From Vanilla planifolia (lineage: Eukaryota > Streptophyta > Magnoliopsida > Asparagales > Orchidaceae), in NCBI GenBank assembly GCA_023846275.1, contig CM043875.1, positions 8,551,958 through 8,615,957 on the forward strand: 64,000 bases of DNA, written 5' to 3'. The position numbers and the translations under genes were made by a program. The notes below the pieces were generated by a model that was not told the origin of the DNA, searched no databases, and was given only the letters and a program-made list of their open reading frames with translations. Below, one piece after another: positions 12,317 through 27,300 of this stretch (the stretch's first letter is position 1; every line of letters starts with the position of its first letter).

Positions 12317-15300
12317 CTGTTAAAAAAAAGCCGGTTAGGTTAATTGCCTCCAAACTGAAGGGAGAACACAACGCTTTCTGATACTCTTTTTTATGCCTAT
12401 TCACCAAGGTAAAAAGACAGTTCGCTAATTTATCTTTGGTATATATTGTGCAGTTATTGTTTAACAATTGAAAAGATGGTGCTGCCCTAAACTTTAGATA
12501 ATGCACAAAGTTGTAACCATAACACTGACTTAAAAAGAACAGACTTAGAACACTAGAATAGAAGGATGGATATTCGTAAAAACATAACACTTAAAATATG
12601 CAGTCAGCTTTGAAAAAGCAATAAAGCATGCCCACCGGAGAGCTATAGATTACCTCTCTGAAAGAATATGAAGCAAGAATATCCAGCAATGCTTTCTCTT
12701 GAGGACTAAATACAATGATGTGACTAGGAAATGAAACATGCTTGAACATCTCTAATACAAATCCAGTAGGGTTTAACAGGAATTGATCCGACTCATCCAA
12801 AATGCCACTAACATGACTGCAACAAAAGAAATAAAAATATAGTCAAAATCTTAGTTAAATCGTCAATAGTAAAACCAAGAAAAGTCAAAGACTTCACCCA
12901 GGCGTGCAATCCAAAAAACGCATGGGCAGGTTTTGATGCAAGGCAGAATAATAAGGTGTGGAGTGGCAGGGCATCAAGAATAAAACACTCTTAACGTTTC
13001 CGTCCCTGGCCTGTTTGGACAAATAGTACATCACATCTTCACTCCCTCTCTGTAAAAAAATTGCACTAAATATTAAGTAAACATTCTTGCACCAACCTCA
13101 AGAACAAAACAGACCAAGAGAGCCAGACAGGAAAAGTAAATAAACCAAAGCAATATCTGAAACGATAAGTAAAATGGTATTTCTTATGCAAACACATGCA
13201 TTAAGCTGACCATATAATAAAATGTAATGTAGCATGACATTACTTTTTTTTAGAGACTTGAACCTTTGATCTTGTTTTTGAAAGTCAGAACTTTCCAATG
13301 ATTTACAGATCAAAATGTTAACTATAAAAACTACAACCTTTACCGAGAATTGTACAAAAATCATCTAAAAAGAGCAATTCCCCTTCTCAAAAGAAGCTAT
13401 CCCAAGCGGCTAAGTCGGTGATTTTATTGGTTTTTATATAAACATATGAGATTGTAACACTGTCAAAACACAATAAAATATGTGTTATACTATGAACAGC
13501 ATCATCCACTTGACTGCTTTTAAGGCCTTGAAGAATCTCTGCAATGGTCAAAGTAGAAACTCCCTCAAGCCCTACACCCTGCACTTTGTTTGCCTACCTA
13601 CTAGCAATGTTGGCAACCTCCAAAGAATCCCTTAACCCCACATACAATAGAACAAGAAAGAACAACTCTAGGCCCATAGTAAGAAGAGTCAAAACTAGTC
13701 AAAACTGAAATAAAAGAACTTAGTCATAGAGTAGAATGAGATAAAGGCGAGTTATAGGAGAGCACGTCTGTTACAGAGCAGCCCAAAATATTCAGGAATT
13801 TTTTGTGAATTTTAACATTATCTAGGTTGGGTGAACAATGCATCACACATTCCAAACCATAATTATCAAACAATAATATCATAATATCAACTCATTATAA
13901 AAACAATAATAATATGCTATTTAAAATAAAATCTTATAAAAAGAATAAAAATCATACTATGCAAGCCTAACATATAACTCAACTTGACCAAAGTTATAAA
14001 TACATAATTAGAATAATAACTCATCTCAATTCTTAAGTTTTACAACTCAAAAGTACTCAAAATATATCTATAGCTTCCACTCACTCAAGCCCCTAACTCA
14101 ACGTGGTATAACAATATGCCATGTAACATAATATTAGAATGACCCTGAAATTAACTCGACAAGTAAATCCATACAATAAATCATGAACATAGAATCCTAA
14201 TATCATAACAATTATCTGAATAGTAAATAAAATAAGCTAACATAATAAAAAAAATCATGCTCTATTAATACATTAGTAATAATAATGATTAGATAATGTT
14301 TTTATTTTTTTTCATTATTTAACTTTTTTATCTTTTTATATTCTTTCATTTATTTCACACCTAAGGTCATGTTTTTCATATTAACTATTATTCTCATCCT
14401 AGATCATAACACGTTATAAAATTGCATGCACCTATGAGAATAGTTCCACTTGAAGACCCATGCCTGCAGGCAAATGTATCAACTACATTTGACAATCATA
14501 TCATATCTCTATTAATACATTATATCATAACAATCTCGTCATAGACAATCTAAGGATAATATCATCAGGAAAACTTCTGTCACATTTTATTGTGTTATAT
14601 CATTATAACGTGCCACTTAATAAATACAATAATATTCATTTATGCTTATAAATTCATATCATACTCATCTCATTCTCTTCTTTCACTGCATAAGCTTTTA
14701 TCATTATATTTCAACAATTTATATTGATTCATAGATAGAAAAATAAGATATCAGATATGCCAATATAACAATAACATAATAGAGCACATACTTACATCAC
14801 ATATCATAGAATTTGTTAACATATAACTATCATTTTATCATATAACATATCATATAATAAACATAACAATTACCATACTTATATCATAAATTTTAAATTT
14901 ATCAATCTGAATCGTTAATTTCTATTTTGCTTCTTGCCTAAAATTCACCTTCTAGTCCTACACATTATCAAAATATACAATTTTCAATAATTTCACATTA
15001 CTTATTTCTCTCTATTTTTCTATGTTTTATACGTTTCATTTTGCATTTAATTTCATGCTTTTTTCAAAATACATCTTACTAAATATTTTAACAATAGCTT
15101 TAATCAAACTATTTGATCTCTCATCTTCTACCACGATCCATCACAACTGATCGGATAGATGATCGAACCAACTGATAATCCATCCGATTCAAAAAATCAA
15201 CCAAAAATTTTGCTTTTAGGCATCTTTCTATTTCCTAAACATTCAATTCAATTCCTTATATACCACAAGATCTAATTACTTATGCACATATAATTCACTC

Positions 15301-18300
15301 TTTTTCTTTCAAAACCACAAGTTCATGATTTAAAATGAAACTAGAATTCCTCTAGCATAATATCAAACTCATAAATTCGATATAACTCAATCCTACAAAA
15401 TCTACAAATAAAATTAAACATTACTTTGCACGAAACTCTTTCTATCTCTTTAAAATCTTTTCTTTTTTTCCTTTCGTCCCAAAATAATTGCCTAAGTCAA
15501 ATATTTGGATAAAAAAGGATTGATACATGAAGTATGAGATGATTAGAGTTGGAAGGAATAAAATAGAATTATTTGGATATGCTTTTCTTCCAAAATTCAT
15601 AACAAATTTATATGATTCTTCAAAATTACAAATAAACCATCATCAAACTCATATAGATCAACTCTACCTAAAAATACAAACTATTTTTAAAATTTGAAAT
15701 ATTTTGCAAAAATAATACAATTTACCATACACATTGTAAAATCTACCTTTCACTTAACCAAATTTTTTTATATCAAAAATATCAAAAAGAATATAATGAA
15801 ATTATTTACACCCCTACTTCTTATAATTATATCATTTAAATAAATATATATGTGTAACATTCCAACCTTTCTGGTAAAGGCATTTTCCCGATCCAATCAA
15901 ATTTATCTTTATCTAGAGGGTTTTTTCTCTCTTGGTCAACTATTCCAAAACTATTCTAATCCCAACATACTTAACCATGGAGATTTAATTGCTGATGTTG
16001 AAAACGAATTGTATTTTAAGTTAAAGCACATCAAATTGTGTCCAAGAGTGGTTTAATTGTAATTTTTAAAGATTATATAAATTTGTTATAAATTGTTGAA
16101 GGAAAATATTAAAAAATCGATATTTGTGTTTTGAAAACATATCCAAACATTCTATTTAATTCTTTCCAACCCTAACTATTTCATACATCACGTCCCAATC
16201 CCATTTTATTAGCATATTTGACTTGGGAAACAATTTTAAGAAGAAATCATGCAAAGGATTTGAGAGAGAAAAAAAGGGTCAACATAAAGAGGGAAAAAGA
16301 AGAACTAGAAAAGAAAAGCATGAATCAAAGAAGGATATTTGTTAAAATGAAGATAAGGAATTGCTATAAGAATATTTTCTTTTATCTGAAAATTAATTTC
16401 ATTAATAGATTTCAAAGAATTGAGTCATATCAAAATCATAGGTTCTATATTATACTAAAAGAACTCCAATCACGCTTTGGGGATTTAATCGTTGGTCGAG
16501 TTTTCTACAAAAAAAGCGATGCGAGAGTAGTGAATTATGTGTGCATAAATAATTAAATCCAATGATTATGTCAAAAACGAATTTAAATGTTTAGAAAACA
16601 AAAAGAGGCCTGAAAAGAAAAATGCTAGGTTTAAGTTTTTGATTCGACAATCCGAATTCCTGTCCACTCAGTTGTGATAGATTGAGGTAGAAAATAAGGG
16701 ATTGGATGGTTCAATCAAAGCTATTGCAAGAATATTTAATAAGAGCAAATTTGGAAAAAAAAAGTATAATATTAAAAGCAAAATGAAATATAGAAAATAA
16801 TAAAAAAAGAAAAATAAAAAAATTATGAAGAATGTGAAATTAATAGGAATTAAATTTTTTGATAATATTGAGGATCAAAAGAGAATGCAGGCAAGAAAGG
16901 AAACAACAACAAACAATTCAACTAGGTGAACATCTATAATGTAAGTATGATTCTATTATGTTAATTGTATGATATGTTGTATGATAAATGATGATTAGAT
17001 GTTGCCATGCTCTATGATATATAATGCAAGTATGTATTATATTATTATGCTATTGTTATGTTTACAAATGTAATATTTTATTCTCTTATACTTTTCTTAA
17101 ATATGAATTATTGATACATAATGGTAAAGTATGACATAAAAAAAGGAGAATAAAATGAATATAATATAAATAATATTATAACATACATAAGAGTTATGAC
17201 ATGTTTTAATTAGAAAAAACTCGTGATGTGATGTCATAAAAGTTTTTCTTATGATATTATCCCTTATTGATTGTGATGAGATTATTGTGATATTATACTT
17301 ATGAGATGTAATAATATTTGTGTCTGTAAGACACTAACATCTCTTATAGTTGTTTCTAACTTGCCTCTAAGTTTGCAAGAAAGATCGAGCATGCAAATAA
17401 CCCATGCTAGAATCTGTCACTAGCATGTCTTTGGGTTCGATGGATTGCAAGTATGGTTTCTAGAATCATGCTCCATGAGTTATCATGTGACTATCACCTA
17501 TGCTTGATGCATTCTTATAGTTGAAGGTCAACTTATTAGAGGTCTTACAATGAGACCCATTTAATAAATATATGTGATATTATAACATATTATAATCTAA
17601 AATAGGGATAATAATTATTTAGGAAACATAACCTTAGATATGAAAAGAATAAAGATTATGAATAATATACAGAGCTAAATGATGAAAAAGAATGAAAAAA
17701 ATATTATCTTATTATTATTACTACAAATACACAATAAAGCATGATTATTTAAACTATGTTAGCATGTTTTATTTGTTACTCTGATAACTACTACGATACC
17801 ATTGTTGTATAATCTTAATTTATCACATAAATTATGTACTTAGTCAATTGAAAGCATACACCACACTTTTATCACGACATCTAACTGCAGCACATTAAGA
17901 CAAAGGCCAAAGTGAGTTAGAGAAACAAAATATTCTTAGTGCCACTAAAAAGTAAAACTTAAGAATTGAGATGAGATATTATGGTAGCAATGCATCTATA
18001 ACTTAATCATATTGGATAACATTTAAGCTTATAGTGGCTTTACTCTTTTAATCAATTTTTATGTTATATAGCATGATATTTATTATTCTTTTTATGGTGA
18101 TATGACATCTTGTTGTTGATGATTATAATTTAAAATGTGACACATGATATATTTCTTATTGACACCCCACTTATCTGATCTTAAAATTCACAAAAAGAAA
18201 AATCAATGATTACTTTAGAAGAAATTGTATAGGATAGTATCACAACCAGATTTAAAATTATAGACATGTGGACATTAATACTACATATGCATATATTCTA

Positions 18301-21300
18301 TTATGCATTAATATATATAAATGTATTTTTTTACATATTAATATATATATATATATGACCATACCTATATACATTGATATGAATAAATATTATAAAATTA
18401 TTTTTAATAATAATATCAATGATATATTCATATACTAATTATGATATTCAAGAAGGTAAAGATGAGTAAGAATCTAAAAGAGTGGAGCTAAGGGTAGAAT
18501 CTTGAATGTGAAAGGATAGAAGTAAAAAGGCTTGATTTACACACCGATAATAAGAATGAGCTAGCACAAATGTTTGCATATTTACTTTAGCCTATTAGAA
18601 GTACCGATGGGCATGTTTTAAGCCTACAGACAAGCATGATGATGAAGTAAGTTTATATATGCACTCATCGAATTTCACAAAGCGATAAACTCAATAATAG
18701 TAAAATATTGGTTGAAACTGATGGGAAGAGTCTTTAATGATATGACCTATTCAAAGGACACGAAGGTGCCTTTAACAATTATGATGCTAAATGATGCAAT
18801 TGGATTTTGATGGGAATCCTAAAATATAGTTTTGTTTAAAGGTCATGTTACATGTGACATCAACTAAAAAGAATTTATTAAAGATTTTGAAAAATAATAT
18901 ATTCCTACATCCACAAAGGAGAAAATAAGAGATGAGATGATTTGATTTGATTATTTCAAAGAGGAATGACAATGGAGTATGACCAGAGATTTATAGCACT
19001 GTCCTGGCACGCATTAGTTATAGTAAATCCAAAATAACAGACATGTTATACGCTTCATCAAGGATCAAGGGATTACATTAGATCCACATTGATAACCCTA
19101 AGTACAACAATTATGCAAAATTGGTGAAAAATACAAGAGTGATAGAATAAGATTAGTTAACTTATGAATCCGAAAAAGAAGCAAGCAAGAGAAGAGGCTG
19201 ACCCTAGAGAAGAAGAGGTAGACTTCCACCTGAGGATACTTTGGCAAAAAACAATAATGGTAACTCAAATAAAGCAGCATTTAATGGGTATGGTATGGAT
19301 GTTGAACAAAATAACAATAAATCCAATGCTAGATCTAAGTGTGCACCAAGATGTGCAAATTGTGGATGGTGGCATTGGGGTGAGTATTAAGGTGACATAG
19401 GAGGACCCTTGCATTGTTTTACTTGGATAACCTAGACATATTACTAGGGTGTGCCCCTAACCTAAATTGGTGATTGGAACAACATTGGCACCTTAGGGTT
19501 ATGGTAGAAGGCACAAGCAAGGGTAAAACAATAGAATGAGAAGAGCAATCCAAAGTTTATGCTACTACTTAGAAGAAATCTCTAAAATCAATAAATGTGA
19601 TTATAAGTGTTTTACATTTGCAAAGTTCACATTTAGTTATTCTTTTTTATCATGGAACTTTGCAATCTTTTATTTCATTATATATGGCACAAAAATGAAA
19701 TGTGAGATGACATGAATTAGAAAATTTGCTTTTAGTTATATTATCCAATGGAAATAAGAACAAAAGAATTATCATATTCATAATTTAAAATTGACAACAT
19801 TTATAATTGCATTGACAATCTAGAGACATTATTATATGGTATAAAATGTCAAATATATAGTGATAATCAAGGTTTAAAATATATTTTTACTTAAAAAAAA
19901 TTAAACTTGAAATAAAAAAAATTAACTAATACTTATTAAAGATTATAACTTAAAAACAATTTATCATCCAAAAAAGACTAATATTATGGTTGATGCCTTC
20001 AATACAAATACAAATATCAATATGATATTGGCTAAAGAAGATGATAACTAACTACATTAATAAACTAAGTTAATACAATTTTTGCCAATAAAGAAGAATT
20101 ATTCTGTAGAAAAAATTAGCTAAAATCTACATGAAATAAATTATTAAATTTCATGATGTGCCAAAAGTAATTATTTTAAAAAGAAATCCAAAATTTACAT
20201 CACTTATATAAAAGTGGATACAAAACCATTGACATATTTAAGATTTACTATTATATTCCATCTATAGACAGGTAGACAATAAAAAAAATCATTAATATAT
20301 TGAAAGATTTGTTGAAATATACACATCAAATTTTTAAAAAAAACTGAAAAATTTATCTATCATTAGTTAAATTTACATATAATAATAATTATCAATCCAG
20401 TATTAACAATGATATGAAACATTATATGAACAAAAATATCATGAAGGTAAAATAAGAACAATTATTAGGCTTGAATTGGTTGATAAAACCATAAAAAATT
20501 TAAAAATTATCTATAAAAGAATTCAAATAACACAAGATAAAAAAATATTTTAATATAAGATCTAAATATTGAATTTCAAAAAAAAAATCATGTGTTTGTA
20601 TATGTTAGCCCAATAGTGTTATACACTTTGATAAGTGAGCAAATTGAAGCCTAAGCATATTTGGTTGTTCCAAATTTTGGAAAGGATTGTACAACTGGCT
20701 TATTGTATAGCATTGCAACCATAATTAACAAATATTCATAATATGTTTTGTGTTTTCTTTGAAAAAATATATTTTAGATCTCAGTAATGTTATTTATTAT
20801 AATACTAAAGATATTAAAATTCAACCAAATAAAACTTATGAGAAAATATTAATACAAAAAAAAAATATTGAGAAATAAAATGATACCCATGGTCAAAGTT
20901 CAATTTAAAACCAATTTGAGTAAAAAACTACTTAGAAATTAGATCTCAAATGATAAAAAGATATCTAATATTATTCTGAAATTAATATGATGAAATTTGT
21001 ATAAGGTGAAAGATACCTAACACTTTGAACTTTCTTTTCAAATATATATATTTAAATAATATAATTTTGAAAAATAAGCATGTAAATAATTTTATTATAT
21101 GAATTTTGATATTTTCAATATAAAAATTTAATTTGAAAGTAAAAGATAGATTTAGCAACATGTAAAGTGCATTATTTTACAAAGTATTTTAGATTTTGAA
21201 AATAATTATATATTTGGACAGCACATTATGATGAGTCAAAAGATAATTTATTTGTAATTTTTTAAAATATATGGTAATTAGTGCTAATTATATGTCATAT

Positions 21301-24300
21301 TATATGATAAATATGATTATATATTATGAAACTCTATTATATAAATATATCATGAACTTTCTTTTCATATATATCTATTTAAATGATATAATTTTGAAAA
21401 GAAAGCATATTAATGATTTTATTACATGAGTTTTGATATTTTCAATATGAAAAATTATTTTGGGAAGTAAAGGATAAATTTCGCAACATGCATCGTAAAG
21501 TACGTTATTATACAAAGTATTTCAAATTTTAAAAATAATTGTATTTTTGGATAAAGAATATTAAGATGAGTAACAGCAATGGTTTATTTGTAATTTATGA
21601 AAATATATGATAATTATTATGTTAATTATATGCCATATTATATGATATATAATGATTATATTGTATCAAATTCCATGATAAGTGACACAAATGTGTTCTA
21701 ATGTTATATTATTATACATTAGTACATGTAATAATTCATTTCTCTTGTATTCTATAGAAATATGAATGATAGAGCTAATCTATAGAGAAAAAAAAGAAAA
21801 GATGATATGAATAATATTATAAATAACATAAATAGTATGACATGTTTTAATTAGCAATATATCATGATGTGATATGATAAGATGTGATAGAGGTTTTCTT
21901 TATGATATTATCCTCATTTTTTATTATAGTGAAATTGTTATGATATAATATTATATAAAATGTGATACGATATAGGTTACTACTGCGATATCTCAGTCTT
22001 ATTATGTAGATGTATTATCTGCTTAGGTCGCACCGCCCAACTCAAGCTGGTTTTGTCCTTTACACAAGAAAACTCCTACATGATCACCCATCCCAAAATT
22101 ACTCCAACTCTAGCATATTTGACCATGGATTTCTCATCAAATCCTATGGTTTGCCCCACAAGATGCATTGACACTTTATGATCGAAATTTACATATACAA
22201 ACTAGGATCCTCCCCTCAATAACCAATGTGGGATGATTTACTCCTACGTTTCTAGAAGTTTTGCACAAAAGTCATTCTTTGCTTCAATGCTTCATATATC
22301 TTAAGATATAACCCAACATCTACTCTCTACCCTTTTCAGGTGTTACAAACCCACTTCCACTTAGTTTATCCTCGAACCTCATCGAACTACTAGAAGGGTT
22401 GACTCTATATCGAATTGTGACATCCTGACCTCACTATAGCGAGGTATTAGCCCTTCAAATTACCTTATCCTAACCCAAGTTTTGTCCTTTACACAAAAGT
22501 TCTACATAATCACCAATTTCAAAACTACTATAACTCTAGCATGTCATGGCATTCTCATGATTCCAGTATGACAAACCAACTCAACATACCATAAGTAAGA
22601 CATAATACCCAATCTTAACTCATTAAGACTTCAAGTTTTTTAAATTCTAATTTTTAAACAGACAAAACCACCCTTATATTTTTGCTTCTTTTCCTTGTAT
22701 ACATATACAAAAGATTTAAAATACATAACAATCCATGTAGTTATATCTACAAATTCGCATCCACACGATTATAAATCTATGCATCCACCCACATATACAA
22801 TATCCATCTACATAACTATCCACTATCTATACAAACATATGCATACATGATACAAAACTAGAACAATTATGGACCTTGTCTCAAAAAAATACGTCGTCCA
22901 AAGGCTTTACCGAGACTCACTAGTAAAAGACCCAAATTCAGAAGGTATCTTAAAACTCGATTGCGATCTGGAAGAAGATCGCAATATTGTATTTGTTTAC
23001 AACATAAACAAAAATTGCATTTTCATTATGGTCTAATAGACTTATAATGGGGTCTAAAAAAGAAGTAATTTTTTTGGGCCTTTATCGTTTTTTTAGGTTC
23101 ACTCGGATTCTTAGTGGTTGAATTTCCAGTTATCTTGGTAGGAATCTCATATCTGTATTTCCATCTTAGCAAATTCTTTTTTTCCTATTCCAAATAGGAA
23201 ACCTACGTATCTTACAGATGAAATGGAATAGTTGAAATTCAATAGACCGGCTCATTCTTCAACAGGCACGCGGTCAGAGATCACATTCTCCTCCCACTGC
23301 TTGGGACAGGATCGGGGAACAAATATGTCGATTAGGAACAAAAGATCCCCAGAGGGGGCCCCTCTTCAGAAGTTCCCCAGAGGAGGCCCGCCTGCCGGCC
23401 CCTACGGAAAAATAGCTCGACACGACGATGTAATTTTCTTGTTCCTAAATGGGAGCTTTTACAAAAGTATTTATTCTTAGCAAATTATTTTCTATGCTTA
23501 TACACTCTTGTGCTGCGATTCCGAGCACTTAAAATGTTAATGCCAAAACAATAGATTAAGCCAACTATCATAAGCTAAGTAAGCTCCATCAAACAAATAA
23601 ATATATGCAAAACAATAAAATAATTATCAAATAAAAGAGTAAACAAGCAAAATATCATTTATGCTTAAACTATAATAAAAACATAACATATTATATAAAG
23701 ATATGCCACAACCAAAAAGAAATAAATATGCTTATACAATCTCTTATTTATTTTCATTCATTTCTTAACGGCATCATTTCTATTTAACTTAAAACACGAT
23801 CATTTCCACTAAAAATTCGATCATGTGACTCATTGGTCACTACTAGCTATGATAATAGTAAATTTCAATCATGTTATGACAATGGTAAGTATAAATCATA
23901 TAACTCACTGATAATTAACCACTATAATAGTGATAAATCTCAATCATGCAACCCATTGACCACGAGTTGCAAATCAAGTTGTACAACTCAATCATGACTC
24001 ACTAATCACTACATCTATTTCTAATGACAATTCAAATTCTTTATTTCAAGTGCACATAACACATAATTCACTAGTCATTATATCTCTTTTCTTATCTTTT
24101 TATAATAATTTACTCAAATCATTACACTCATATAATTCATAATCATGTTAACTTTTACAAGTTCATTCATTTTATTAATTTAACATGATGTCTATCTATG
24201 CAACTTATCAATCAACACAAGATAATAGAACAATGCATCAAATATATGCATAAAAAATGTGTCAAAGTGTCTACCTCAAGGTTATCAAGTTGTTTTCTCT

Positions 24301-27300
24301 TTCCTCATTTTTTATGCCAAATTTTTACTCGTAGATTTTCTTTCAGGCAATCAACAACAAATAAATTCGATGATATAAACCTTGTAAGAGCATATACCAA
24401 TCGCAAAGTAGAACAAAGCAACTGATAGGAAAAGAAGACCACAAAGGCCATGATGAGAGTACCATCTTGCGTGATACTCCACCAGTTTGTAATCGACACC
24501 CACAAATCTCCAATCCAAAAACAAGTCGGAACACCTTCCCTCTCTCTTTTAGTCGATCTCCCAAGGCAAGATAAATAACTCAAATAAAACATGCTCAATT
24601 GTACAACAACAAATTCCTCGGTGAAGAGAATTGGAAGATGTACAATCTACAAAGAAGTCTAATCTTTCCAAGCTCTCTTTTTCCCAAATCAAGAAGAATA
24701 ACTCTCGCTTTCACGCAATGGATCAAACGTAGAAGTAAAAACCTAGGCCTTCTTAATTTTCATGAGAGCAAATAAGGAAATGCACAAGGAGCCCCCTAAT
24801 GGATTCCAAAAGGCTTTAAAATATTAAAGAAATTTAATATTAATTCAATTATTTTATTATTATGCTTTAATAATTCCTCTTTCCTTAAATTCACATTAAA
24901 TACAAACAAACTCCAAACTCCGATTAACAAAATAAATTTTATTAGACTCGTCTCGATAAGCATTATTCAATTGTATTATATCTTGAAATACTTATTTTTT
25001 AAAATTAATTTGAAAAGTTTTATGATACAACTCGATTCATATTTGAAATTAGAGATTTGCAAATGTTACATGTACAATCTCCTATGATTGTTGCTAACTT
25101 ACTCACGAGGCTTGCTAGACAGACCAAGTATGGGTACATGCCATGGTAGGATTTGTCGCTAACATGTCTTCTAGTTTGTTGGGTGGCGAGTATGGTTTTC
25201 AAGACCATAACAGATGAGATAGGAAATGATTTCAAACTATGCTTAATATATAGACAGGTTTGCCCATTGGAGGTCTTCCAATTGGACTAGTATCATAGAT
25301 ATATGTGATTTTATGACATTATGATCTGCAATGGGGATAATAATTATATAAGAAATAGAGCCCATATTGTGAAAGGAATGAAATACTATAAAAGATAAAA
25401 AAAACTAAATGATAAAAGAGAATAAGTACACATCATCTTATTACACTATTATTGATGCATTGATAGCATGATCATCTTTACTATGTTAGCCTATTAAGAA
25501 ACTAATATAACATTGTTGTTGTATGATCTTGATTTACTGCATAGATATACCTATTAAGCCAATTGGAGACTCACATCATACTTATATCATTGAACATACA
25601 ACTACACAATATTAAGATGAAGACCTTAGTGAGTTACAGGTACAAATATATTCTAAATACTATTGAGATGTAAAACATGAGAATTGAGATGAGATATTAT
25701 TCTGATTATGTATCTATAGCTCTACTCATGTTGGGTTATACTTAAGCTTAAGTAATATGATATTTACTCTTTTAATCAATTTTTATTTTATATATCATTA
25801 TATTTATTATTGGTTTTATGGTGAGAAGATATTATAATATTATTACTAATGATTATAGTTTGAAATATGAGCCGTGTATGTCATATTGTTATCCCTGACT
25901 AAATGATATTATAATTTCAGAAAAAAAATCACTGATTATTCCAGAAAGCGCATGACAACATCGTTTATCAGAGTGATATGGCTAACAAGGGGCAAAGATC
26001 ATGCACCCCAAGCAAATATGGGAGAAGTTAGCAGTGGTGCAATGCCTACTAATCAATGGGATCGCAGAGTATTTCCCATTTGAATCACATTTGAAACTCA
26101 GCTTGCTCGCAATCTCCTTCCTTCTCGGGACTGTTAAATGACCAATGATTTGTTGATTAACACTCTGGCTAAATGGAAAGTAATGACTTCAATCAGGGAA
26201 TAGATCTCCTTACCTACCTAAGAAGTAATAAAAACATAAGGTAAGATATCATTGATGAATCAGAGGTGAGAAAAATAAAGGCCAAAGCCACAAAGCATAA
26301 GTCCAAAGCCTTCTATCATAGGACAGCTCTATTTCCATCTTGGCCACCACCATCCAGCAAGTACTTATCAAAGTAGACAATCTATAAATGATTTCATATG
26401 CCATAAAATAGTTGCAAGAAATGCTCCCTCTAACTTGCTCCCTAACCTCCAAGTCACCTAAAGCATCTTCACCATTTCGATAAGAATCATTGCTACCATT
26501 TCATAGACAACAATGCAAAGGATAATGATGAGCAACATCTCGATTCAATTGGCCCCATGAACCTTAAAGATAAACACAACAAGAGTTTACTTTCATTGAC
26601 GGGGCATGGCACTAGTATCAAAGAAGCTTAGAACAAAAAAGTTGAAAACCCATAATTTTCTTGAATCGAAGTTAAGGTGAACACGGCAATGTCAAATCAT
26701 GAGCATACATACTTTGTTCGCCTCAACTCTTATGTTTTTCACATTTCCAACTTAATAATCATATAATCATTAAGTAAACATAAGTGCATCATCTTCAAAT
26801 GATATCCAAGAGGGTAAAGTTTGAAACCCAATTTCCTTATCTTATTGCAAGCACTGTATTTTTATTTTCCATTTCAAACCACCTTGAATTTCACCTGCAG
26901 CCAACTCGAATATGACAAAACTCAAGTTTTGGCAGGAAACTTTAAATCAAAAATTTCAATTTTGAGCCAATCAGTCAAACTTAAATAGATATCGCCCTTA
27001 ATGGGATCTATCTCATTGACCAACATCATATTTATCAGGTACAAGTAAGACTTGTGTCATGTTATATCATATTTTATCAATTTATATGTAAAAATTGTCT
27101 CATATCAATGCTTGATTACAGGCTGTCTTAATATCCTGATGGTGGACAAAACCATAGCCTCAAGTTTTTTGCTTGGAGGTCCATCCATTTGCATCTTGAG
27201 AGACATGAACAACTTCTGTAACAAGTAAAATCAGCAACAATATCTCACCTAGGAAAAAGAAGTTCAAGTGATATATTGCTAACATATGTGTTCGCAGTTT

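Larger units (their letters stand above)
21976..25034. mobile_element. Insert of about 3 kb splitting the 3' LTR
   Basis: The sequence between the two halves of the LTR has no counterpart in the other LTR copies. It contains two related segments sharing TTTTGTCCTTTACACAA (22,051 and 22,482). The second segment follows TGTGACATCCTGACCTC (22,419), which looks like the start of another LTR family. Organelle-derived DNA lies at about 22,880-23,480. The remainder is A/T-rich. TGATAC occurs near both ends (21,969 and 25,023) and may be a target-site duplication, but this is weak. Confidence 0.55.

Noticed and set aside
12288..12590. 100-codon minus-strand frame
   Set aside because: It runs through intron 8 and the first bases of exon 9 in the wrong frame. 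The conserved PIG-B end reads in another frame from 12,316.
16218..16556. 112-codon plus-strand frame, Lys/Arg-rich
   Set aside because: It lies wholly within a gypsy LTR that has two other copies nearby. Those copies do not keep the frame.
23232..23480. 82-codon frame in the G+C-rich patch of intron 6
   Set aside because: It overlaps an antisense organelle rRNA fragment, so it is not a gene.
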